Source: an uncultured Mollicutes bacterium (GTDB taxonomy: Bacteria > Bacillota_I > Bacilli_A > RF39 > UBA660). From it: 7,429 bases of DNA. How positions within the stretch are numbered: position 1 is the first letter of the stretch; every line of letters starts with the position of its first letter. The position numbers and the translations under genes were made by a program. Under the pieces are notes generated by a model that made no database searches, was not told where the DNA came from, and was given only the letters and a program-made list of their open reading frames with translations. The stretch covers positions 1-7,429 of the forward strand of contig USTO01000033.1 in NCBI GenBank assembly GCA_900557675.1. The letters run 5' to 3'. Shown here piece after piece: positions 1-5,721 of the stretch.

Positions 1-612
1 TTATCTAATGGTGTTAAGATTAAGTTATATGTTGGTAATAAGTATAAGAATGGTAATGTAGTTAATGTATATAGTTATGTTAATGGTAATGAAGAGTTAA
101 AGTTAGTTAGTAGTAAGTTAAAAGTAGTAGATGGTTATATTACTTTTGATGGTGATAATGCTTCTGATTATTTTGTTACAACTAGTAGTATTGATGATAA
201 TAAAGAGGTTACAGCTGAGCCTAAGAAGAGTTTGTTATTTCCTATAATTGGGGTAGTAATTGGATTAATTGCTATTATAGTAATTATTATCCTTATATTG
301 AAAAAGAAAAAGAATGATAAGGATGGAAAGGGTAATAGTAAACCTAGTAATCCTAGTAAACCTAGTAGTGATATGAATAATAGTAATAATAGTAGTAATA
401 ATAATGATTTGGATAATGACTTTAGTGCTTTGATTAATAATAATTCTAATAATATTAATAATCTAAATAGTAATATACATGAGAGGTATGTTAATAATGG
501 TAATGGGTATAATAATATGAATAGTAATGTTAATACTAATACTAATGTTAATGTTAATGGTAATAACGAGAAGAAAGATTTGAATTTGGATGATTTAATG
601 AAGAATTTTTAG
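1..612 (+). CDS. Partial surface protein, C-terminal part: extracellular segment, one membrane span, Asn-rich cytoplasmic tail
   Basis: Frame 1 is open from the first base to a TAG at 610-612. This gives 203 residues with the start lying upstream of the window. Residues 1-77 are beta-rich and hydrophilic and contain DGYITFDGDNASDYFVTTS, a type of ending I associate with large secreted Gram-positive surface proteins (knowledge, not a search). Residues 78-100 form one strongly hydrophobic span, followed by a KKKKNDKDGK stop-transfer cluster, so the N-terminal part should be outside and the tail inside. The tail begins with an NSKPSNPSKPSS stretch. Residues 126-189 contain 31 Asn out of 64, and the protein ends in a charged stretch, EKKDLNLDDLMKNF. 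There is no LPXTG motif; anchoring is by the span itself. A TTG at 232 is in frame but has no SD and would start inside the membrane segment, so it is not a real start. The function of the missing ectodomain cannot be told. Confidence 0.85.
   Translation, partial: LSNGVKIKLYVGNKYKNGNVVNVYSYVNGNEELKLVSSKLKVVDGYITFDGDNASDYFVTTSSIDDNKEVTAEPKKSLLFPIIGVVIGLIAIIVIIILILKKKKNDKDGKGNSKPSNPSKPSSDMNNSNNSSNNNDLDNDFSALINNNSNNINNLNSNIHERYVNNGNGYNNMNSNVNTNTNVNVNGNNEKKDLNLDDLMKNF
376..567 (+). repeat. AAT/AGT trinucleotide low-complexity tract coding for an Asn-rich tail
   Basis: The DNA is dominated by AAT codons broken by AGT, GTT, ACT and GGT, so it reads as a degenerate trinucleotide microsatellite. Gain or loss of units keeps the reading frame, so tail length could vary between strains. 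It encodes residues 126-189 of the partial surface protein. Confidence 0.7.
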
Positions 613-644
613 AGAGTAATAACTGTTGTTATTATTCTTTTGTT
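611..644 (+). terminator. Hairpin terminator of the surface protein gene, starting inside its stop codon
   Basis: Positions 611-623 can pair with 628-640 as a 13-bp stem with two G-T pairs around a TGTT loop. The 3' arm ends in TTCTTT and is followed by TGTT. The stem is mostly A-T, so it is a weak to moderate terminator. The first arm includes the last two bases of the TAG stop. Confidence 0.6.
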
Positions 645-648
645 AAGG

Positions 649-680
649 GCCCTATTGGGTGGTAGTAACATATAATAGGG
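649..680. promoter_or_regulatory. CCCTATT/AATAGGG inverted repeat before the zinc-ribbon gene
   Basis: CCCTATT at 650-656 can pair with AATAGGG at 674-680 across a 17-nt loop. A shorter pairing, CCC-TATT-GGG (650-659), is also possible. The 11-mer at 649-659 is the reverse complement of CCCAATAGGGC at 1324-1334, upstream of asnB. G/C runs are rare in this region, so they stand out. It could be an operator or an RNA hairpin; no T-run follows, so it does not look like a terminator. Confidence 0.4.
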
Positions 681-706
681 TAATACTTGTATTAAAGATA
701 GTTATA
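676..706 (+). promoter_or_regulatory. Copy 1 of a shared 31-bp operator-like element
   Basis: This stretch matches 1271-1301 at 26 of 31 positions without gaps. Its core, TAATAC-TT-GTATTA (681-694), is a perfect 6+6 dyad, and it ends in ATAGTTATA. It lies 59 bp upstream of the ATG of the zinc-ribbon gene. A TATAAT at 747-752 follows 40 bp further on but has no good -35 box, as would fit an activator-dependent promoter. A TATAAT there would put the transcript start almost at the SD, which argues for caution. Confidence 0.5.
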
Positions 707-765
707 AAAAAAGATATTAGTAAGTGATCCCAGTAAGGTAATAACCTATAATAAATGGAGGATTT

Positions 766-1263
766 ATGAATGGTAAGAGATGTAATAGATGTGGTATGGT
801 AAATACAGTGGATGCTGTATATTGTAGTAATTGTGGCGGGTATTTGGATAGTAATATGAATATGAATAGTAATATGAATATGAATAACAATATGAATAGT
901 AATATGAATAATAGTATTGATATTGATAAGCAGAAGGCTAATAATATGGCAACGATATCGGCTTTGCTCTTTTACTTGGGTGCTGAAGTAGTGGGTATTA
1001 TTAGTAAGATTATTCCTGTTATAGGGGATTTGATTTATGATATGAGGGGGCTTTGTTCTATTGCTGGTATAGTTATTATGATAATTGGTAGGGTTAAATA
1101 TCCTGATAATAAGTCTCTTAAGGTAGTTATGTGGGCAATTATTGTTACTATTGCTGTAATTATAATATTTGTAGTTTTATATATAGTTAGTGTTACTAGT
1201 ATTATTAGAGATGTTAGCAATAGTAATAATTATGGTATGTTACTTCCTTATAGGTTTTGGTAA
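766..1263 (+). CDS. Small zinc-ribbon membrane protein with Asn/Met repeat linker
   Basis: 165 residues. ATG at 766 follows GGAGG (757-761) with a short 4-nt gap. Residues 6-9 (CNRC) and 20-23 (CSNC) form a CxxC-x10-CxxC zinc ribbon like the short N-terminal ribbons (zinc_ribbon_2/zf-ribbon_3 type) found on many Bacillota membrane proteins. Residues 30-50 are an N-M/N-S repeat linker. Residues about 61-84, 92-109 and 118-144 are hydrophobic and probably span the membrane; a short tail with SNSNNYG follows. The ribbon and linker should be cytoplasmic, judging by their Lys/Arg content and the lack of a signal peptide. The function is unknown; family members are usually annotated only as zinc-ribbon domain-containing proteins. 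It stands alone, flanked by terminators on both sides, and shares an upstream element with asnB, which suggests common regulation. Confidence 0.85.
   Translation: MNGKRCNRCGMVNTVDAVYCSNCGGYLDSNMNMNSNMNMNNNMNSNMNNSIDIDKQKANNMATISALLFYLGAEVVGIISKIIPVIGDLIYDMRGLCSIAGIVIMIIGRVKYPDNKSLKVVMWAIIVTIAVIIIFVVLYIVSVTSIIRDVSNSNNYGMLLPYRFW
853..915 (+). repeat. AATATG/AATAGT hexanucleotide repeat in the zinc-ribbon gene
   Basis: Ten hexamer-like units of AAT followed by ATG, AGT, AAC or AAT encode N30 to S50 (NMNMNSNMNM and so on). The period of 6 bp keeps frame on expansion. It encodes a flexible linker between the zinc ribbon and the first membrane span. Confidence 0.75.
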
Positions 1264-1270
1264 TATGAAT

Positions 1271-1301
1271 TATAGTTATACTTGTATAAAATATAGTTAT
1301 A
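1271..1301 (+). promoter_or_regulatory. Copy 2 of the shared 31-bp operator-like element, upstream of asnB
   Basis: The core TTATAC-TT-GTATAA (1276-1289) is a perfect 6+6 dyad. It differs from copy 1 by a base pair that changed on both arms, so the symmetry is kept. The element is also bounded by two identical TATAGTTATA blocks (1271-1280 and 1292-1301) exactly 21 bp apart, two helical turns. It starts 7 bp after the stop of the zinc-ribbon gene and ends 103 bp before the asnB ATG. A dimeric repressor or a tandem-site activator are both possible readings. Confidence 0.5.
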
Positions 1302-1344
1302 TAGATATAGAGTAATAAATACCCCCAATAGGGCAAAATTATTT

Positions 1345-1373
1345 AAAAGGGTATTGTCATTTCCCTTTTTTTT
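1345..1373 (+). terminator. Intrinsic terminator between the zinc-ribbon gene and asnB
   Basis: AAAAGGG (1345-1351) pairs with CCCTTTT (1363-1369) around an 11-nt loop, and T continues to 1373 for a run of eight T. This should end transcripts from the zinc-ribbon gene. GGGTATT (1349-1355) could instead pair with AATACCC (1318-1324), which would break the terminator, so an attenuator is also possible. Confidence 0.65.
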
Positions 1374-1382
1374 CTGTATAAT
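1354..1382 (+). promoter_or_regulatory. Sigma-A-type promoter of asnB, overlapping the terminator
   Basis: TTGTCA (1354-1359), a 17-bp spacer and a perfect TATAAT (1377-1382) give a near-consensus promoter. The predicted start near 1389 gives a leader of about 16 nt that still contains the SD. The -35 box lies in the terminator loop. Confidence 0.75.
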
Positions 1383-1392
1383 TGACTTAAAT

Positions 1393-1397
1393 GGAGG
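1393..1397 (+). promoter_or_regulatory. SD of asnB, fixing the start at 1405
   Basis: GGAGG lies 7 nt before ATG 1405, and the next codon is the TGT for the catalytic Cys. An in-frame TTG at 1354 has no SD, falls in the promoter and would hide the essential N-terminal Cys. Confidence 0.9.
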
Positions 1398-1404
1398 AAT
1401 TGAT

Positions 1405-3243
1405 ATGTGTGGATTAGTTGGATTTATTGATAATAGAAGTAAAGCTGAGAAGAAGAAAATTATTAAGAGTATGAGTGATAAGATTATTCACAGAGGACCT
1501 GATGGTGAGGGCTTTTTCGTTGATAATAGTATTGCAATGGGATTCAGGAGATTATCGATTATTGATTTAGAGGGAGGTAACCAACCGCTTTATAGCGAGG
1601 ATGAGAATTTGGTTATTAACTTTAATGGTGAGGTTTATAATTATAAGGAACTTAGAGAGGATTTGATAGAAAAGGGGCATATTTTTAAGACGGAAGCGGA
1701 TACGGAGGTAGTTCTTCACGGTTATGAGGAATATGGTACGGATATTTTGAAGAAACTTAGGGGGATGTATGGATTTGCTATTTGGAATAGGAAGGAACAG
1801 GAACTTTTCTTAGTTAGGGATATTTTTGGTATTAAGCCGATGTATTATTATAGGGATGAGGATATTTTTATGTATGGATCAGAGATTAAGGGTTTTCTTC
1901 CTAATCCTAGTTTTAAGAAGGTGCTTAATAGGGAGGCTTTGAAACCTTATCTTACTTTTCAATATAGTGCTTTAGAGGAGACGTTCTTTAAGAATGTTTA
2001 TAGTTTGGGAGCTGGTAAGTACTTACTATATAAGAATGGGGAAATGGTTATTAATAGTTATTATGAGATTGATTATAATAATAAGGAAAAGGAAGCTCTT
2101 GTTAAGACTGCAGATAGGATTAATACGGCAATGGAGGAGTCTATTTTATATCACAAGGTTAGTGATGTTGAGGTTGGTAGTTTTCTTTCTTCAGGAGTGG
2201 ATTCTTCTTATATTGTTTCTTGTGCTAATGTTAGAAAGGCTTTTACGGTTGGTTTTAAGCAAGATGGGTTTGATGAGACTAGTTATGCAAGGGATTTGTG
2301 TAAGATTCTAAGGAAAGAGCATAAGTCAAAGATTATTAGTGCTGATGAGTTTTTTGATATATTGCCTACGGTACAGTATCATTCGGATTTGCCACACGCT
2401 AATTTATCGACAGTGCCTTTATACTTTTTATCTAAAATGGCTAGTGAAGATGTTAAGGTAGTGCTTTCTGGTGAGGGTGCTGATGAGCTTTTTGGTGGTT
2501 ATGGTGAGTATGATGAGGCGGATATTTGTCTTTATTATAAGTGTATTCCTTACTTTATGAGGAGGTTAGTTGGTCTTATTGCCGAGGCTCTTCCTGAATG
2601 TGTTAGGGGTAAGCATTTTCTTATTAGAAATGGTAGTCCTCTTAATAAGCATTATATTGGACCGGCTTATATTATGAGTGAGAAAGAGGCTAATGGTATT
2701 TTGACTCGGGGTTATAGGAATAGGATTAAGGCTAGTAAGATTATTAAGCCGATTGCGAAGCCTTATAGGAAGAAGCCGGAAGTTATTCAAAAGATGCATC
2801 TTGATATGAAGATGTGGATGGTTAATGATATTCTTCTTAAAGCTGATAAGATGACAATGGCTAATTCGCTTGAACTTAGGGTTCCTTTCTTGGACAAGGA
2901 AGTTTTTGAAATGAGTGCTACTATTCCAACGGAGTATTTGGTTTATGATCATATTACGAAGTATGCTTTTAGAGAGGCTAGTACTCATAAGATACCTGAT
3001 GAATGGTCAAAGAGAAAGAAGAAGGGCTTTTTGGTACCTTTTAGGGAATGGATAAAGGAAGATAAGTATTATAAGAGGGTTAAGGAATTGTTTGAAGAGG
3101 ACTTTGTCAGTGAATTTTTTGATAGGAAAAAGATTATGAAATATTTGGATGATCATTATAGTGGAGAAAGGAATTGTGCTAGAAAGATTTATACTATTTA
3201 TTCATTTCTTATTTGGTATAAGGTTTATTTTATAGAGAATTAA
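1405..3243 (+). CDS. asnB: Asparagine synthetase B, glutamine-hydrolysing
   Basis: 612 residues, full length for the family (about 550-640). It makes asparagine from aspartate, ATP and glutamine in the cytosol. The N-terminal class II glutaminase domain (about 2-200) has Cys2 as nucleophile after Met removal, HRGPDGEG (29-36), RLSIIDL (49-55), NGEVYNY (74-80), the glutamine-contact region ADTE (98-101), and GMYGFAIW. The synthetase domain has the ATP PP-loop SSGVDSS (262-268), SGEGADELFGGY (355-366), and DKMTMANSLELRVPFLD (481-497). No key residue is missing. The first Gly of the usual SGGVDSS is Ser, which I recall as common in the clostridial-type group. It heads a tight operon with the vWA prepilin gene 14 bp downstream. 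In Bacillus subtilis and Lactobacillus plantarum, AsnB relatives amidate meso-diaminopimelate in peptidoglycan; this sequence alone cannot separate that role from asparagine synthesis. Confidence 0.97.
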   Translation: MCGLVGFIDNRSKAEKKKIIKSMSDKIIHRGPDGEGFFVDNSIAMGFRRLSIIDLEGGNQPLYSEDENLVINFNGEVYNYKELREDLIEKGHIFKTEADTEVVLHGYEEYGTDILKKLRGMYGFAIWNRKEQELFLVRDIFGIKPMYYYRDEDIFMYGSEIKGFLPNPSFKKVLNREALKPYLTFQYSALEETFFKNVYSLGAGKYLLYKNGEMVINSYYEIDYNNKEKEALVKTADRINTAMEESILYHKVSDVEVGSFLSSGVDSSYIVSCANVRKAFTVGFKQDGFDETSYARDLCKILRKEHKSKIISADEFFDILPTVQYHSDLPHANLSTVPLYFLSKMASEDVKVVLSGEGADELFGGYGEYDEADICLYYKCIPYFMRRLVGLIAEALPECVRGKHFLIRNGSPLNKHYIGPAYIMSEKEANGILTRGYRNRIKASKIIKPIAKPYRKKPEVIQKMHLDMKMWMVNDILLKADKMTMANSLELRVPFLDKEVFEMSATIPTEYLVYDHITKYAFREASTHKIPDEWSKRKKKGFLVPFREWIKEDKYYKRVKELFEEDFVSEFFDRKKIMKYLDDHYSGERNCARKIYTIYSFLIWYKVYFIEN

Positions 3244-3257
3244 TAGGAGATTAGGAT

Positions 3258-4898
3258 ATGAAAAGTGATAAGAAGAAAAGGGGTTTTACTTTAGTTGAAC
3301 TTTTGACTGTTATTATTGTTCTTGGTATTGTTATGTCAATTACTATTGTATTTGTTTCTAATCTTATGAATAGTAGTGAGACTAATATTGATGAGATGAC
3401 AAAGGGTCTTGTTATGGATAGTGTTAAGAGTTATTCTTCTGAGTTTAAGAGTGGTATGGACTGGAAACAGGAAGAGAGTACTGTAGTGAACTCTGATGGG
3501 ACAAAGGATAGGGTTGTTTCTTATTGTGTTAGTATTGAGTCTTTGATTAATAGTGGTTATTTTAAGGGTGATAATGATAGGATTAATAACCTTAGGGATA
3601 ATTATGTGGCTTTGGTTACGGAAAAGAATGGAACGGTTAGTGATGTTGAGTTTATTGAGAAGGGTTCTTTAACAGAGGAAGTTAATAAGACTAATAAGTG
3701 TCAATATGTTAAGAAGGAGTATAGTAGTTCGGGTAACTTTAGTGGTGAGCATTCTATTAAGTATAAAATTGATGGTGCTGATGTTGAAGTTGCGAGGATT
3801 AAGTATGTTTTTAAGAGGATTGATGATTATACTTATGATGTTGATTTTACGCTTACTAATACGCTTGATATTGGTAATATTCCTATTAATAAGGGAGTAG
3901 ACTTGCTTATGCTTCTTGATTATTCTGGTAGTATGGATGGTTCAGCTTATTCGAGTGCTAAGTATGCAACGCAATCGCTTTCGGATACGTTTATTAAGAC
4001 GGTTAAAAATTCTCGGGTTGGTCTTATTGGTTTTGCTACTTCGGGTAAGGTTTTAAGGGAACTTAATAATAGTAATTTTGATGATGTTGTTTTTCCTTCT
4101 GCTTATGGTGTAACAAATGTTAATAATGCTATTGATGAGGCTATTTATTTGTTTAATAAGAGTAATTCGGATAATAATTTGAAATATGTATTGCTTCTTT
4201 ATGATGGTTATCCTAATTATGTTTCTTATTATAATATGAATGGTAAGAGGATGTATCCTAATTCTAAGGAGTATTTTGATAATTATAGGGATTATGGTCG
4301 GGGTAAACTTATTAATTCGGGTAATTATTCTTTTAGTTATTTGAAGTTTGCTTCTGATTATTTGAAGAGTTCTGAGGGTGGTGATGCTACTCTTATTACG
4401 GTTGGTTATGGTTTTACTGGTAATAGTAGTTTGAAAGAGATTTCTTCTAAGAGTGATGTTATTTGTTCTGATAATGATTATAAGGCTAAGGCTAGTCAAA
4501 ATTATTGTTATTTTACTTCTGATTCTGGTAATGTTTTGAATGTTTTTTCAAAGATTGGTGATGCTATTAGGGCTGATGTTTTGGATAGGCTTGCTAGAGA
4601 GGTTGGTGTAGAAACTACTTTGAATACTAATCTTTCTATTAATGGTAGAAGTGATAATGTTATTAATTATAATATTAAGCTTAGTAATAATGAAACGGGT
4701 ACAGAACAGAAAGAGCATTTGACTCTTAATGTTGATCCTAGGTTATTACTAGAAACGGGAGAGGCTACAATTGATCTTTTTAAGAGTATTGATATTTCTT
4801 TTATTGATAAGGATGGTAATGCTTCACAATCTTATCGTATAGAGGATGATTTCCCACAGATTACTTTTAAGAGGAGTATTGTTAGTAAACTTAATTAG
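3258..4898 (+). CDS. Modular type IV prepilin with von Willebrand A domain, probable pilus-tip adhesin
   Basis: 546 residues; ATG 3258 follows AGGAG (3245-3249) by 8 nt. The class III leader MKSDKKKRG ends at G9, followed by FTLVELL with the conserved Glu at mature position 5 (E14), so a PilD-type peptidase should cut after G9. Residues 10-36 are the hydrophobic pilin helix; the region to about 205 would hold the rest of the pilin module. A vWA domain spans about 212-435, with MIDAS residues D221-x-S223-x-S225, T286 (VTNVNNAID) and D316 (LLYDGYPN) all present. A beta-rich region (440-546) follows. Four Cys (90, 148, 403, 417) could form disulphides outside the cell. The architecture resembles minor pilin PilB of Streptococcus sanguinis, where a vWA module is grafted on a pilin to bind host proteins at the pilus tip; that role here is inference. 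No pilus assembly genes are in the window, so the machinery must lie elsewhere. Confidence 0.92.
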   Translation: MKSDKKKRGFTLVELLTVIIVLGIVMSITIVFVSNLMNSSETNIDEMTKGLVMDSVKSYSSEFKSGMDWKQEESTVVNSDGTKDRVVSYCVSIESLINSGYFKGDNDRINNLRDNYVALVTEKNGTVSDVEFIEKGSLTEEVNKTNKCQYVKKEYSSSGNFSGEHSIKYKIDGADVEVARIKYVFKRIDDYTYDVDFTLTNTLDIGNIPINKGVDLLMLLDYSGSMDGSAYSSAKYATQSLSDTFIKTVKNSRVGLIGFATSGKVLRELNNSNFDDVVFPSAYGVTNVNNAIDEAIYLFNKSNSDNNLKYVLLLYDGYPNYVSYYNMNGKRMYPNSKEYFDNYRDYGRGKLINSGNYSFSYLKFASDYLKSSEGGDATLITVGYGFTGNSSLKEISSKSDVICSDNDYKAKASQNYCYFTSDSGNVLNVFSKIGDAIRADVLDRLAREVGVETTLNTNLSINGRSDNVINYNIKLSNNETGTEQKEHLTLNVDPRLLLETGEATIDLFKSIDISFIDKDGNASQSYRIEDDFPQITFKRSIVSKLN

Positions 4899-4901
4899 GA
4901 G
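4897..4901 (+). promoter_or_regulatory. SD that overlaps the prepilin stop and sets the next start at 4909
   Basis: AGGAG begins inside the TAG stop (4896-4898) of the prepilin gene and lies 7 nt before ATG 4909. This suggests translational coupling. It rules out the longer reading from ATG 4846, which would overlap the prepilin gene by 53 bp and put 21 extra residues before the signal anchor. Confidence 0.85.
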
Positions 4902-4908
4902 TGGTATT

Positions 4909-5676
4909 ATGAAGAAAAAGTTACTTATAATGGGGGCGTTTTTGGCTACTTGCGTTTGTTTTTACTCGTTTTATTTGCTTAGTTATGATAGGTATGATAA
5001 GGCTAAGGTTGATGCTATTAGTGATTATTTACTTGTTAGTGATAATATGAATGTGGATATTATTAGTGGTCTTAAGTCTTCTAATAGTGTTGATATTAAT
5101 GATAATATGATTCTTAATGGGATTATTGCTAATTATTTGTATTATAATGGTTTTTATGATGTTTCTTATGATAGGGATATTTGTAAGAGTTGTTATAAGG
5201 GTTATAAGAGTGATGATGAGGTTGTGTTTTTTAAGGGGTCTTTAGTTGATGATATTTGTATGAAACTGGTTGGTAGGGTTATTAAATGGAATATTTATAG
5301 TAATGGCGATAGGATATATAACTCGTTATATTATAATAAGGCTTTAGATGTTTATTATATGGCTGTTTCTAAGGGGGATAAGGAAGTTTCTCCGGTTATG
5401 AAACTTAAGGAAACGTACAAGAATGGTAAGGTTCTTAATATTTCTTATTATTTTGGTTATGTTAAGGAAGAACCTGATGATGTTTCTCCTTCGTATAGTA
5501 AGTTTAGTCTACTTGATGTTAAGGGGAATGTTATTAGTAGTAATAGTGATATTCTTAATGATAAGGGTTTTAATTTTTCTAAGTATGAAAAGAGGCTTAG
5601 TGTTATTAAGTATGTGTTTAAGTGGAATAAAACGGACAAGGCCTACGAACTTAAAGAACTTATTTTGGAAAAATAG
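4909..5676 (+). CDS. Signal-anchored extracellular protein of unknown function
   Basis: 255 residues. MKKK followed by a hydrophobic stretch (5-25) is a signal peptide or signal anchor. A Cys at 15 is preceded by LAT, a poor lipobox (Thr at -1), and hydrophobic residues continue beyond it, so an uncleaved anchor is more likely than a lipoprotein. The remaining 230 residues are Asp-, Ser-, Asn- and Tyr-rich and should be outside. They include a CKSC pair (92-95), a lone C117, and a C-terminal beta-strand stretch (KYVFKWNKTDKAYELKELIL) like the ends of many uncharacterised Bacillota membrane-anchored proteins. I do not recognise a family. It starts 10 bp after the vWA prepilin with coupled translation, so it may act with that pilin, for example in folding, display or anchoring; this is inference only. 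It is the last gene before the operon terminator. Confidence 0.85.
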   Translation: MKKKLLIMGAFLATCVCFYSFYLLSYDRYDKAKVDAISDYLLVSDNMNVDIISGLKSSNSVDINDNMILNGIIANYLYYNGFYDVSYDRDICKSCYKGYKSDDEVVFFKGSLVDDICMKLVGRVIKWNIYSNGDRIYNSLYYNKALDVYYMAVSKGDKEVSPVMKLKETYKNGKVLNISYYFGYVKEEPDDVSPSYSKFSLLDVKGNVISSNSDILNDKGFNFSKYEKRLSVIKYVFKWNKTDKAYELKELILEK

Positions 5677-5685
5677 TTCTTTTTT
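5653..5685 (+). terminator. Operon terminator overlapping the end of the 255-residue protein gene
   Basis: AAAGAACT (5653-5660) pairs with AGTTCTTT (5675-5682). After one bulged base, five more pairs (5662-5666 with 5670-5674) close on a GGA loop. T continues to 5685. The stop codon TAG (5674-5676) lies in the stem. It should end the asnB-prepilin-anchored protein transcript, with some read-through possible into the flippase-like gene. Confidence 0.7.
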
Positions 5686-5721
5686 GGATTATGGAGTGGA
5701 TTTATAAGGGAGTGATTGTGA

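Noticed and set aside
262..268. AsnB PP-loop SSGVDSS instead of SGGVDSS as a sign of lost activity (residue numbers of the protein starting at 1405)
   Set aside because: The key Gly, Asp and Ser residues remain, and I recall this variant as common in clostridial-type AsnB.
655..670. GGGTGGTA resembling part of the T-box antiterminator sequence
   Set aside because: The rest of the T-box consensus (ACCGCG) is missing, only about 45 bp separate it from the upstream stop, leaving no room for Stem I, and the downstream gene is not an amino-acid or tRNA-charging gene.
1354..1404. Longer asnB reading from TTG 1354
   Set aside because: It has no SD, overlaps the promoter, and would bury the catalytic Cys2 that must be N-terminal.
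2566..2988. Minus-strand ORFs inside asnB and the prepilin, flippase and anchored-protein genes
   Set aside because: They are composition shadows of well-supported plus-strand genes, with no SD and low-complexity translations.
4846..4908. Longer reading of the 255-residue protein from ATG 4846
   Set aside because: It overlaps the prepilin gene in another frame, and the AGGAG at 4897-4901 fits ATG 4909, which starts a normal signal anchor.
4920..4975. Lipoprotein signal in the 255-residue protein
   Set aside because: The Cys at 15 has Thr at -1 and the hydrophobic segment continues beyond it, so an uncleaved signal anchor fits better.
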